Under the pieces are notes generated by a model, which saw nothing but the letters and a program-made list of their open reading frames with translations, made no database searches and was not told the DNA's origin. Positions 16,981 to 24,540 of a stretch of 32,806 nucleotides of DNA are shown here, one piece after another (position 1 is the stretch's first letter; each line of letters opens with the position of its first letter). This DNA comes from Candidatus Omnitrophota bacterium (GTDB taxonomy: Bacteria > Omnitrophota > Gorgyraeia > Gygaellales > Profunditerraquicolaceae). Location: positions 1-32,806 of the forward strand of contig CAINQO010000040.1 of assembly GCA_903852325.1 (NCBI GenBank). The letters are read 5' to 3'. The position numbers and the translations under genes were made by a program.

Positions 16981-18192
16981 ATGGATAAAAAAAAGAAGTC
17001 CGCTTTCAAACTTATTCTGCTTTTCGGGTTAGTCAGCCTTTTCGGGGATATGGTTTATGAGGGGGCGCGCAGCGTTAACGGGCCGTACCTGAAGACCTTG
17101 GGCGCTAACGCGGCGATCGTCGGAATGGTCGCCGGACTGGCCGAATTCCTGGGTTATGCCGTGCGTTTGGCGGCCGGATACTTTGCGGACAGAACCAAAG
17201 CGTATTGGCTGTTTACTTTCTTCGGTTACGGTTTATTGGTCAGCGTGCCGCTTTTGGCGCTTACCGGTGTCTGGCAGGCAGCGGTGATTTTTATTGTTAT
17301 GGAAAGGCTGGGCAAGGCGATCCGCAGCCCGGCCAAGGATACGATCCTTTCGCAGGCGACTAAGCAGGTGGGTACGGGTTTCGGTTTTGCCATTGCCGAA
17401 GTGCTTGATCAGATCGGGGCGATCTGCGGCCCGCTGATCTTTACCCTGCTTTTTATCTCTATCGGAAAAGGGGAGCGGCTGTTGGCGGATTATCAACGCG
17501 GTTATACCTTGCTCTGGATTCCGCTTTTTTTGGTTTTGCTGTGTATTTTCTTCGCTTACCGGGCGGTTCCCAACCCGGAAACTTTAGAGACGCCTTCCCG
17601 GGGATTGGTGCCGCCGGACAAATTAAGCAAAACTTTCTGGATCTACACGGTTTTTTCTTTTGTGACTACCTTAGGTTTTGCCAATTTTGCTTTAATCGGC
17701 TTTCACCTGAAAGCCCGGCACGTCCTGAGCGACGCGCAAATCCCGTTTTTTTACGCCTTAGCCATGGGGGTGGATGCTATAGCGGCATTAGCCATCGGCA
17801 AAACGTACGACCTTTATAAGACCAAGCACGGAAAAGAACACGCCGGATTGGTCACCTTAATCGTCATTCCCGCTTTTTCCCTGCTGATCCCCGGTTTGGT
17901 TTTTGCCGTAAAATTTTCTTTTGTGCTGGCCGGAGTAATTATCTGGGGGATCGTGATGGGCTGTCATGAAACGATAATGAAATCGGCGATCGCCGACCTG
18001 ACTCCTTTGAAAAAAAGGGGGACGGGTTACGGGATATTTAACACCGCTTACGGTTTGGCGATTTTTATCGGCAGCGCGCTTACCGGTTTTCTTTATGATT
18101 TTTCTATCCCCGCGGTAATCGCGATCAGTGTGGCGGCGGAACTCGCCGCTTTTGCGGTATTTTTCGCCTTGCGCCGCGAGGCTTTAAAATAA
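16981..18192 (+). CDS. Major facilitator superfamily transporter
   Basis: A 403-residue protein with about 12 hydrophobic helices. The first two helices hold GLVSLFGDMVYEGARSVNGP and the 2-3 loop has GYFADRTKAYW, the MFS motif A region in variant form. Helices 4-5 hold ERLGKAIRSPAKDTILSQA, and the sequence GTGYGIFNTAYGLAIFIGSA near the end is the matching helix 10-11 region. This resembles a group of bacterial MFS proteins of unknown substrate. It stands 6 bases after the glycosyltransferase gene and 1 base before cbiM. Whether it is linked to sugar or metal transport cannot be told. Confidence 0.88.
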   Translation: MDKKKKSAFKLILLFGLVSLFGDMVYEGARSVNGPYLKTLGANAAIVGMVAGLAEFLGYAVRLAAGYFADRTKAYWLFTFFGYGLLVSVPLLALTGVWQAAVIFIVMERLGKAIRSPAKDTILSQATKQVGTGFGFAIAEVLDQIGAICGPLIFTLLFISIGKGERLLADYQRGYTLLWIPLFLVLLCIFFAYRAVPNPETLETPSRGLVPPDKLSKTFWIYTVFSFVTTLGFANFALIGFHLKARHVLSDAQIPFFYALAMGVDAIAALAIGKTYDLYKTKHGKEHAGLVTLIVIPAFSLLIPGLVFAVKFSFVLAGVIIWGIVMGCHETIMKSAIADLTPLKKRGTGYGIFNTAYGLAIFIGSALTGFLYDFSIPAVIAISVAAELAAFAVFFALRREALK

Positions 18193-18193
18193 C

Positions 18194-18865
18194 ATGCATA
18201 TACCTGACGGATATCTGGGGCCGGTGACCTGCGGTTTTTTTTACGCGCTGATGTTGCCGGTTTGGTCAATTGCTTCAAAGGTGGTAAAAAAAACTTTAAG
18301 CGTAAAACAGGTGCCGATGTTAGCGGTCGGAGCGGCCTTTAGCTTTGTGATCATGATGTTCAATATTCCTATCCCGGCCGGGACGACCGGCCATGCGGTG
18401 GGAAGCGTGTTGATCGCTATCCTTTTGGGCCCCTGGGCCGCCTGCATCGCCATTACCGTGGCGTTGGTGATCCAGGCTTTGTTGTTCGGCGACGGGGGGA
18501 TTACCGCTATCGGCGCCAATTGTTTTAATATGGCGCTGGTGATGCCGTTTGCCGGATACTTTATTTATAAAGCGATTAGCCGCGGGGCGGGGCCGCAGGC
18601 AAAAAGAAGGGTGTTTGCCGCCGGATGCGCCGGATACCTGGCGTTAAACCTCTGCGCTTTGTTAACCGGTTTTGAATTCGGAGTACAGCCCTTGTTGCAT
18701 CACACTGCTAATGGCCAGGCATTGTATTGCCCTTACGGGTTAAAAGTGGCGCTGCCGGTAATGGCCGCGGAGCATCTTTTGGTTTTCGGCTGGGTCGAGG
18801 CGCTGGTTACCGCTTTGGCCGTTAAATATTTGCAAAAAAATTCTCCTGAGTTGTTAAGTAGATGA
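18194..18865 (+). CDS. cbiM: Cobalt/nickel ECF transporter substrate-binding subunit CbiM
   Basis: A 223-residue membrane protein starting with MHIPDGYLGP, the N-terminal loop that in CbiM/NikM folds back so that the amino group and His2 bind the metal ion. Other family landmarks are FNIPIPAGTTGHAVGS, with the conserved TTGHAVG loop, and GDGGITAIGANCFNMA. It has about six membrane helices. It is the S component of an ECF transporter for Co2+ or Ni2+. The partner PDGLE gene overlaps it by 4 bases, but the T and A subunits (cbiQ, cbiO) lie about 7 kb further on, after the glycine-cleavage genes. The metal cannot be told from sequence. Confidence 0.94.
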   Translation: MHIPDGYLGPVTCGFFYALMLPVWSIASKVVKKTLSVKQVPMLAVGAAFSFVIMMFNIPIPAGTTGHAVGSVLIAILLGPWAACIAITVALVIQALLFGDGGITAIGANCFNMALVMPFAGYFIYKAISRGAGPQAKRRVFAAGCAGYLALNLCALLTGFEFGVQPLLHHTANGQALYCPYGLKVALPVMAAEHLLVFGWVEALVTALAVKYLQKNSPELLSR

Positions 18866-19173
18866 AGAAAACCGGCAGGCTTTGGTTGGGTTTGGGAATA
18901 TTGGTGGTTTTGTCTCCTTTGGGGTTGTTGCTGCCGCAGCATTTTAAATCCTCCGGCGCCTGGGGAGAGTGGGGGCCGCAAGAGCTCAAAAGCCTGGCAG
19001 GGTATATTCCCCGGGGATTAGAGAAAATTTTTCACCTTTGGAGCGCGCCTTTTGCCGGTTATACGGTTGGCGGCGGAAGATCCGGCGCGGCTTATTTTTT
19101 GTCCGCGGGGATCGGGGTTTTGGCTTGCGTGGGCATTGTGTTTCTGTTGGGCAAATTTTTAAACAAAAAGTAG
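18862..19173 (+). CDS. PDGLE-domain protein, CbiN-like accessory subunit
   Basis: A 103-residue protein with two membrane helices (about 5-25 and 78-98) and a short outside loop. The loop ends in YIPRGLEKIFHLWSAPFAGYTV, a variant of the PDGLE motif that names the family (here PRGLE). PDGLE proteins take the place of CbiN beside CbiM in many Co/Ni ECF transporters and are needed for metal loading. It starts inside the end of cbiM (ATGA overlap). Confidence 0.85.
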   Translation: MKKTGRLWLGLGILVVLSPLGLLLPQHFKSSGAWGEWGPQELKSLAGYIPRGLEKIFHLWSAPFAGYTVGGGRSGAAYFLSAGIGVLACVGIVFLLGKFLNKK

Positions 19174-19188
19174 AATTTGTGGTATAAT
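19160..19188 (+). promoter_or_regulatory. Predicted extended -10 promoter for the gcv operon
   Basis: A perfect TATAAT at 19183-19188 preceded directly by TGG (extended -10), with TAAACA at 19160-19165 (4 of 6) as -35 at 17 bases. Transcription would begin near 19195, so structured repeat B would lie in a leader of about 130 bases before gcvT. The -35 lies within the last codons of the PDGLE gene. Confidence 0.6.
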
Positions 19189-19214
19189 TTTTTATTGTTT
19201 AATAATTAAGTCCA

Positions 19215-19311
19215 CAGTGGTAGCACCTGGCGCTTAATGGTGTTGCGCCAGTTCACCCAGGAGGGTGACACCCGGCCTTCCGTTAGGCCGGGGCGGCTCG
19301 CCACGTGGCGG
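19215..19311 (+). repeat. Structured repeat, copy B (leader of gcvT)
   Basis: Begins with CAGTGG and CACC as copy C does. Stem 1: CTGGCGC 19227-19233 with GCGCCAG 19245-19251, 11-base loop ttaatggtgtt. Stem 2: TCACCC 19253-19258 with GGGTGA 19263-19268, loop agga. Stem 3: CCCGGCCT 19271-19278 with AGGCCGGG 19285-19292, 6-base loop. A perfect 12-base palindrome CGCCACGTGGCG (19299-19310) ends it. Unlike copies A and C, its first hairpin carries no nested second hairpin. Compared with copy C, stem 2 changes A-T to G-C and stem 3 changes CC/GG to TT/AA, each kept paired. Confidence 0.78.
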
Positions 19312-19323
19312 AAGATAGATCCC

Positions 19324-20409
19324 GTGTTAAAAACCCCACTCTACGAAGCTCACCTTGCGCTGGGCGCAAAAATGGCCCCCTTTGGCGGTTGGATTATGCC
19401 CATTCAATATCAGGGAATCCTGGCGGAGCATGCCCATACCCGGCAAAGCGTTTCCGTATTCGATATCTGTCATATGGGCGAATTCATGCTTCAGGCCGAT
19501 CCGGTAGAAAGCGGTTTTGCCCGGTTGGTAACCCAGGATATTACCGGGATGCCTTTAGGCGCCTGCCGCTACGGTTTTTTATTGAATGAAAAGGCCGGGA
19601 TCCTGGATGATCTGATCGTTTATCGGATCGCCCAGGAAAGCTGGATGATCGTGGTCAACGCCGCCACGACCGAAACAGATTTTACGCATTTTAAAGATAA
19701 TCTTTCCCCCCGGTGCGTTTTTGAAAATGTTTCCGCTAAAATGGCTAAACTTGATGTGCAGGGGCCGCTTTCGGCGGAAGTTTTAACCCAAATTTTCGGG
19801 CCCAAGATCAAAGAACTCAATTATTATACTTTTTCGGAATTTAAAGTCTTTGACCAGAAAAGCTGTATTGTCAGCCGCACCGGGTATACCGGAGAGCTGG
19901 GTTATGAGGTTTATATCGCCAATGATTATGTCGGGCGGCTTTGGGACCTGCTGCTTTCCGATCCCCGGGTCAGGCCGGCGGGTTTAGGGTGCAGGGATAC
20001 CCTGCGTTTAGAGATGAGCTATCCGCTTTACGGGCATGATTTAGATGACCAGCATTCCCCGCTGGAGGCCGGAATGCTCAAGTTCGTAGATTTTTCCAAA
20101 GATTTTATCGGCCGGGATGCGCTTAATGCGGAACAAAAGAAAAATTCCGGCCGGCATTTGATTTGTTTTCAGGCGGATTCCCGCCGTTCTCCGCGCAACG
20201 GTTTTTCCATAATGGACAAGGGGCGCAAGATCGGAACAGTGACCAGCGGTTCTTTTTCCCCTAGCCTGGGGGTAGGCATAGGCATGGGTTATGTCCGGGG
20301 CGATTATACTCTTGGAGCCAAGTTGACCTTGAAGCAGGAAGCGCTGGAAATTCCTGTCCAACTGGTAAAAAGGCCTTTTTTGCAGAAGACTTCATTATTA
20401 AGCATTTAA
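19324..20409 (+). CDS. gcvT: Glycine cleavage system T protein (aminomethyltransferase)
   Basis: A 361-residue protein. The GTG at 19324 was chosen because it gives the family start (VLKTPLYEAHLALGAKMAPF) and has GGAAG at 19310-19314 before it; an upstream ATG in the same frame (19237) lies in the structured repeat and would add 29 residues that fit no family. Landmarks are GGWIMPIQYQGILAEH, FDICHMGEF, ILDDLIVYRI, SRTGYTGELGYEVYI and GLGCRDTLRLEMSYPLYGHD. It moves the aminomethyl carbon from H-protein to tetrahydrofolate, giving 5,10-methylene-THF and ammonia. gcvH, gcvPA and gcvPB follow. The gap to gcvH is filled by repeat copy C. Confidence 0.94.
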   Translation: MLKTPLYEAHLALGAKMAPFGGWIMPIQYQGILAEHAHTRQSVSVFDICHMGEFMLQADPVESGFARLVTQDITGMPLGACRYGFLLNEKAGILDDLIVYRIAQESWMIVVNAATTETDFTHFKDNLSPRCVFENVSAKMAKLDVQGPLSAEVLTQIFGPKIKELNYYTFSEFKVFDQKSCIVSRTGYTGELGYEVYIANDYVGRLWDLLLSDPRVRPAGLGCRDTLRLEMSYPLYGHDLDDQHSPLEAGMLKFVDFSKDFIGRDALNAEQKKNSGRHLICFQADSRRSPRNGFSIMDKGRKIGTVTSGSFSPSLGVGIGMGYVRGDYTLGAKLTLKQEALEIPVQLVKRPFLQKTSLLSI

Positions 20410-20436
20410 CCGTTAAAGGGTCGGAAGCATTATAAA

Positions 20437-20566
20437 CAGTGGTTGACTACACCTGCTGCCTAATGGAATCACCCAACGCCTAGAGGTGTTGCGTTGGTGT
20501 GGCCTTCTGGCCGATGCGGCAGTTCGCCCAGAAAGGGCGACACTTGGCCTACCTTTAGGCCAAGGT
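20437..20566 (+). repeat. Structured repeat, copy C (between gcvT and gcvH)
   Basis: The largest copy. After CAGTGG (20437-20442) and CACC (20450-20453) comes an outer stem CTGCTGC 20453-20459 with GCGGCAG 20516-20522. It encloses AACGC 20475-20479 with GCGTT 20491-20495 (11-base loop ctagaggtgtt, extended by C/G pairs) and GGCC-ttct-GGCC (20501-20512). Two further hairpins follow: TCGCCC 20524-20529 with GGGCGA 20535-20540, and CTTGGCCT 20543-20550 with AGGCCAAG 20557-20564. It therefore joins the module of copy A to the last two hairpins of copy B. The gcvH ribosome site begins 16 bases after its end. Confidence 0.8.
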
Positions 20567-20594
20567 GGATGTGTCCCCATACAAAGGAGCTGAA

Positions 20595-20984
20595 ATGAAT
20601 GTGCCGGGAAATCTACTTTATACCAAGGACCATGAATGGGCGCGGATAGAGGGTAAGACTGCTTATGTCGGGATCACCGATTACGCCCAGCATTCCCTGG
20701 GAGATATTACTTTTGTCGATCTGCCTAAAGCAGGAGAGGAGCTTAAGCAGTCCTCTTTTTGCGCGACGGTGGAGTCGGTGAAAGCGGCTTCGGATGTTTA
20801 CGCGCCTTTATCCGGAAAAGTTACCGGGGTAAATTCAAAGCTGGCGCAGAATCCTGAGCTGATTAACCAGTCCCCGTATGACCAGGGATATTTCTTTATG
20901 ATGGAGTTTTCCAATGAGGCAGAAAAAGCCAAACTGATGGATGCCCCGGCATACCAGAAATATGTGGAAGGATTAGCGGAATGA
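20595..20984 (+). CDS. gcvH: Glycine cleavage system H protein
   Basis: A 129-residue protein. The ATG at 20595 was chosen for the strong AAAGGAG (20582-20588) before it and because it gives a normal-length H protein; an earlier ATG at 20565 would use sequence directly abutting the repeat. The lipoyl attachment lysine is K63 in VESVKAASDV, followed by YAPLSGKV. The start (YTKDHEWARIEGKTAYVGIT) is typical of the family. H-protein carries the lipoyl arm between the P, T and L proteins. It must be lipoylated, which fits the lipM- and lipA-like genes downstream. Its stop overlaps the gcvPA start (ATGA). Confidence 0.96.
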   Translation: MNVPGNLLYTKDHEWARIEGKTAYVGITDYAQHSLGDITFVDLPKAGEELKQSSFCATVESVKAASDVYAPLSGKVTGVNSKLAQNPELINQSPYDQGYFFMMEFSNEAEKAKLMDAPAYQKYVEGLAE

Positions 20985-22312
20985 ATTATGTAGCGCATAC
21001 TAAAGAGGATATTCAGCAGATGCTTTCGGCTATCGGCGCTAAAAGCATCGAGGAGCTTTTTAAGGATATCCCCGCATCTTTACGGGCTAAATCTTTTAAT
21101 CTTCCCCCGGCAAAATCGGAGTTTGCGGTCACCCAGGCTTTATCGCGCCTGGCGGACAAAAATGCCACCGGCCTGGTAAATTTTGTGGGCGCCGGTTTTT
21201 ATGATCATTTTATTCCGGCGGCAGTGGATGCCTTAAGTTCACGCTCAGAATTTTATACCGCTTATACCCCTTACCAGCCGGAATGTTCCCAGGGATGGCT
21301 GCAGGCAATTTATGAATACCAGAGTCTTATTTGCGAATTGACCGGGCTGGATGTCTCCAACGCTTCTTTGTATGACGGCGGTACCGCGCTTTTTGAGGCG
21401 ATGATGATGGCCTTGCGCCACACCGGGCGCAACAAAGTGATTTTAGACAGCGGCATAAATTTGATTTACCGCACCATGCTTTATACTTATTCTTCTAACC
21501 TGTCCATCGAATTCGTGGAGATCCCGGTCGTGCACGGACAAAGCTCCCGGGAGGAACTTTATAAATACCTGGATGAGCGCACCGCGGCGGTGATCTTTCA
21601 AAACCCTAATTTTTTCGGGGCCGTGGATGATCATAGCGATATGGTTGAAAAGGTGCATCAATGCGGGGCGCTGGCGATCGCTTCGGTGTATCCGGTTTCC
21701 CTGGGGATATTAAAAACTCCGGGGGAGATGGGTTTTGATATCGCCACCGGGGAAGGCCAAAGTCTGGGCATCCCGCTTTCTTTCGGCGGTCCCTATCTTG
21801 GTTTTATGGCCGCCCGCACCGCACTGGCCCGCCAGATGCCGGGAAGGATCGTGGGGGCGACCGTAGACAGCGACGGAAAGCGGGGATTTGTTTTGACTTT
21901 GCAGACCCGGGAGCAGCATATCCGCCGGGAAAAGGCCACCTCCAATATCTGTTCCAATGAAGCGCTTTGCGCCCTGCGCGCCGCCATCTTTGTTTCCCTT
22001 TTAGGCAGGCAGGGGCTTATCGAATTGGCGGAGCATAATTATCAAAAAGCCGAATTTGCCAAAGAAACCTTATCCCGGATCCCCGGGGTGCAGGTAAAAC
22101 GGTCTTCGCCGACATTCAATGAATTTACCATTTTGCTTCCGCGCCACGCTAATGAAGTGGTGCACCGGATGATCGAAAAGGGTTTTGCCTGCGGTTTCCC
22201 TTTAGGAAGATTTTACAAGGGGATGGATAATTACCTGTTGATCGCGGTAACGGAAAAAAGGACCAAGGAGGAGATCCGCAGGCTGGCGGATAGCCTGGAG
22301 GCGGTACTATGA
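20981..22312 (+). CDS. gcvPA: Glycine dehydrogenase (decarboxylating) subunit 1
   Basis: A 443-residue protein, normal length for the alpha half of the split P-protein. Landmarks are FVGAGFYDHFIPAAVDAL, the FYTAYTPYQPECSQGWLQAIYEYQS stretch (split here: FYTAYTPYQPE and SQGWLQAIYE), GLDVSNASLYDGGTAL, the FGGPYLGFMAAR segment, and REQHIRREKATSNICSNEAL near the end. It works with gcvPB in decarboxylating glycine with PLP and passing the aminomethyl group to lipoyl-H-protein. It overlaps gcvH and gcvPB by 4 bases each, which should help keep subunits at equal levels. Confidence 0.96.
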   Translation: MNYVAHTKEDIQQMLSAIGAKSIEELFKDIPASLRAKSFNLPPAKSEFAVTQALSRLADKNATGLVNFVGAGFYDHFIPAAVDALSSRSEFYTAYTPYQPECSQGWLQAIYEYQSLICELTGLDVSNASLYDGGTALFEAMMMALRHTGRNKVILDSGINLIYRTMLYTYSSNLSIEFVEIPVVHGQSSREELYKYLDERTAAVIFQNPNFFGAVDDHSDMVEKVHQCGALAIASVYPVSLGILKTPGEMGFDIATGEGQSLGIPLSFGGPYLGFMAARTALARQMPGRIVGATVDSDGKRGFVLTLQTREQHIRREKATSNICSNEALCALRAAIFVSLLGRQGLIELAEHNYQKAEFAKETLSRIPGVQVKRSSPTFNEFTILLPRHANEVVHRMIEKGFACGFPLGRFYKGMDNYLLIAVTEKRTKEEIRRLADSLEAVL

Positions 22313-23772
22313 TCCAGATACCTTTAATCTTCGAGCAACATAAGCAGGGCTGCCGCGGTTTTACTTACGGCCCGCTGGATGTCCCGGCGGCTAAATCTTT
22401 GGACAGCAAATACTGCCGCGCTGCCGATGCCCGGATCCCCTGTTTAAGCGAATTGAGCGTGGTGCGCCATTATACCAATCTTTCCCGCCTGAATTTTTCG
22501 GTAGATACAAATTTTTATCCTTTGGGTTCCTGCACCATGAAATACAATCCTAAGTTCACCGAACGGGTCGCCGCTTTGGAGGGATTTGCGCAGCTGCATC
22601 CTTTGCTGCCGCAACTGGCCGGCGGAGGAATGCTCGCCCAGGGGTCTTTGGAAGTTTTGTATGAAACGGAAAAACTGCTTTGTGAAATTACCGGAATGGA
22701 CGCTTTTACTTTACAGCCGCTGGCCGGGGCCCACGGGGAATTAACCGGAGTGATGCTGATCGCCGCTTACCATAAAGATAAAGGGAGCCGCAGGAAATAT
22801 ATTATTGTCCCGGATTCTTCGCACGGCACGAATCCTTCGAGCGCGGCGATTGCCGGTTACCAGGTTAAAGTCATTCCTACCGGAAGCGACGGTTATATGG
22901 ATTTAGAAGCTTACAAAAAAGCTCTGGATAGCGAGGTGGCCGCGGTAATGCTGACCTGCCCGGATACTCTGGGGATTTTTAACCCGCAGATAAAACAGAT
23001 CGCCGACCTGGCGCATGCCGCCGGAGCGCTGATGTATTATGACGGGGCCAATCTTAATGCGCTTTTAGGCAAAGCCCGCCCCGGGGACCTGGGTTTCGAT
23101 GTGGTGCATATAAATTTACATAAAACTTTCGCCACTCCGCACGGAGGGGGCGGCCCGGGCGCCGGCCCGGTCGGGGTTAACAAGGAGCTGATCGAATTTT
23201 TACCGATCTCCAGGGTGATCCGCCGTTCGGACGCGACCTTTGCCCTGGATTATAACCACCCTAAATCCATCGGCTACATTGCCCCTTTTTACGGAAATTT
23301 CGGGGTGATCCTCAAGGCTTACGCGTATATTCTTGCTTTAGGTAAAGAGGGGTTGATCCAGGCGGCAGAGATCGCCGTGCTTAACGCCAACTACTGCCAG
23401 GCCAGGCTTAAAAAATATTATGAACTGCCTTTTGAAAAGACCTGCATGCATGAATGCGTTTTCTCCGCTTCCCGGCAGGTAAAAAACGGGGTGCATGCCT
23501 TGGATATCGCTAAATATTTGATCGATCAGGGGTATCATCCTCCGACGATATATTTTCCGCTGATCGTTAAGGAAGCTTTGATGATCGAGCCCACGGAAAC
23601 AGAATCCAAAGAAACCCTGGATGCTTTTATCGAGACGATGATCCGCATCGCCGGGCTGGCAGAGAAGGAGCCTTCCGCGGTCACCGCTTCGCCGGTGCAT
23701 ATGCCGATAAAACGCCTGGATGAAGTCCGCGCAGCCCGCCAGCCGGATTTACGCTGGAAATTTCAAGAGTAA
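22309..23772 (+). CDS. gcvPB: Glycine dehydrogenase (decarboxylating) subunit 2
   Basis: A 487-residue protein, the PLP-binding half of the split P-protein. The PLP lysine is K272 in HINLHKTFATPHGGGGPG. Other landmarks are NFSVDTNFYPLGSCTMKYNP, PLAGAHGELTGVM, DSSHGTNPSSAAIAG and the C-terminal YFPLIVKEALMIEPTETESK. It removes CO2 from glycine and hands the remaining carbon to H-protein. It starts within the stop of gcvPA (ATGA), and the lipoate gene follows after 24 bases. Confidence 0.96.
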   Translation: MIQIPLIFEQHKQGCRGFTYGPLDVPAAKSLDSKYCRAADARIPCLSELSVVRHYTNLSRLNFSVDTNFYPLGSCTMKYNPKFTERVAALEGFAQLHPLLPQLAGGGMLAQGSLEVLYETEKLLCEITGMDAFTLQPLAGAHGELTGVMLIAAYHKDKGSRRKYIIVPDSSHGTNPSSAAIAGYQVKVIPTGSDGYMDLEAYKKALDSEVAAVMLTCPDTLGIFNPQIKQIADLAHAAGALMYYDGANLNALLGKARPGDLGFDVVHINLHKTFATPHGGGGPGAGPVGVNKELIEFLPISRVIRRSDATFALDYNHPKSIGYIAPFYGNFGVILKAYAYILALGKEGLIQAAEIAVLNANYCQARLKKYYELPFEKTCMHECVFSASRQVKNGVHALDIAKYLIDQGYHPPTIYFPLIVKEALMIEPTETESKETLDAFIETMIRIAGLAEKEPSAVTASPVHMPIKRLDEVRAARQPDLRWKFQE

Positions 23773-23796
23773 TCATAAAGCCAAAAAGGTGCAGCA

Positions 23797-24540
23797 ATGA
23801 ATTTATTCCGTCTTATCCGTTCCGGAGCATCCGGAGCCGCGGAAAATATGGCGTTTGATGAGCAAATCTTTAAACGTTACCTGGAGGATGGCGTCGGCTG
23901 CCTGCGCCTGTACCGCTGGCAGGGCCCGGCATTTACCTATGGGTTTTCGCAGGATCCGGAAAAACTCCTTGAGCTTAAGCTTTGCGCTGCGGATGGGGTG
24001 GGGGTAGCCAAAAGGATCACCGGAGGCGGGGTGCTTTTTCACGAAGACGAGATAACTTACAGTTTTGTCTGCGGCAAGTCCGACGCGGGAGAACCCCGGG
24101 AAGTTTTTGTGGATTACCGCAACCTGTGCCGTTTTCTCATCAAGTTTTACGCTTCCCTGGGGCTGACAGCTTCTTTTGCCCTGGAGGCGCAGAGTTTTAG
24201 CGCTAAATCCGTTCCGCATGAACTTTGCAGCGGAGCGTATGAAAAATATGATATCGTGGTCGGCGGCAAAAAGATCGGGGGGAACGCCCAAAAGCGCACC
24301 CGCCAGGCGATCTTCCAGCACGGGGCGATCCCGTTAAGGATAAACTGGGAAACCTGCCGCCGGTATATCAAGCACTGGCCGGATAATTTACCGGCGGGGG
24401 TAACCACCCTGGAGCAGGAATTAAGGATGGTTCCGGAAAAACGAATTCTCGAACAAAAATTGATCGACGCTTTCCGCGGCGCTTTTAATGTGGATTTTGC
24501 GGAAGAAAAAGAGCGGGATGAAGCCGGAGTGGTTAAATAA
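23797..24540 (+). CDS. lipM: LplA/LipM-family lipoyl transferase, probably octanoyltransferase LipM
   Basis: A 247-residue protein of the biotin/lipoate A/B ligase fold: an N-terminal ENMAFDEQIF, the binding loop KRITGGGVLFH (72-82), and GGKKIGGNAQ with the catalytic-type lysine K159. A cysteine at C144, seven residues before YDIVV, matches the spacing of the LipM active-site Cys (C-x7-Y-E/D-L/I-V-V). Lipoate ligases such as LplA lack this Cys. With lipA directly downstream (23-base overlap), LipM, which moves octanoyl from ACP to H-protein, is the better reading; the remaining alternative is a free-lipoate ligase. AAGGTG before the start may serve as ribosome site. Confidence 0.8.
   Translation: MNLFRLIRSGASGAAENMAFDEQIFKRYLEDGVGCLRLYRWQGPAFTYGFSQDPEKLLELKLCAADGVGVAKRITGGGVLFHEDEITYSFVCGKSDAGEPREVFVDYRNLCRFLIKFYASLGLTASFALEAQSFSAKSVPHELCSGAYEKYDIVVGGKKIGGNAQKRTRQAIFQHGAIPLRINWETCRRYIKHWPDNLPAGVTTLEQELRMVPEKRILEQKLIDAFRGAFNVDFAEEKERDEAGVVK

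Noticed and set aside
18180-18193. Cobalamin or NiCo riboswitch before cbiM
   Set aside because: Only one base separates the MFS gene from cbiM, so there is no room for a leader there.
19237-19323. Longer N-terminus of GcvT from the ATG at 19237
   Set aside because: The added 29 residues come from the hairpins of repeat copy B. The GTG at 19324 gives the family-typical start.
19195-20594. Glycine riboswitch upstream of gcvT or gcvH
   Set aside because: The leaders hold structured repeats that are also present before macB. I saw no tandem aptamer with the conserved glycine-riboswitch core, so a glycine sensor is not supported.
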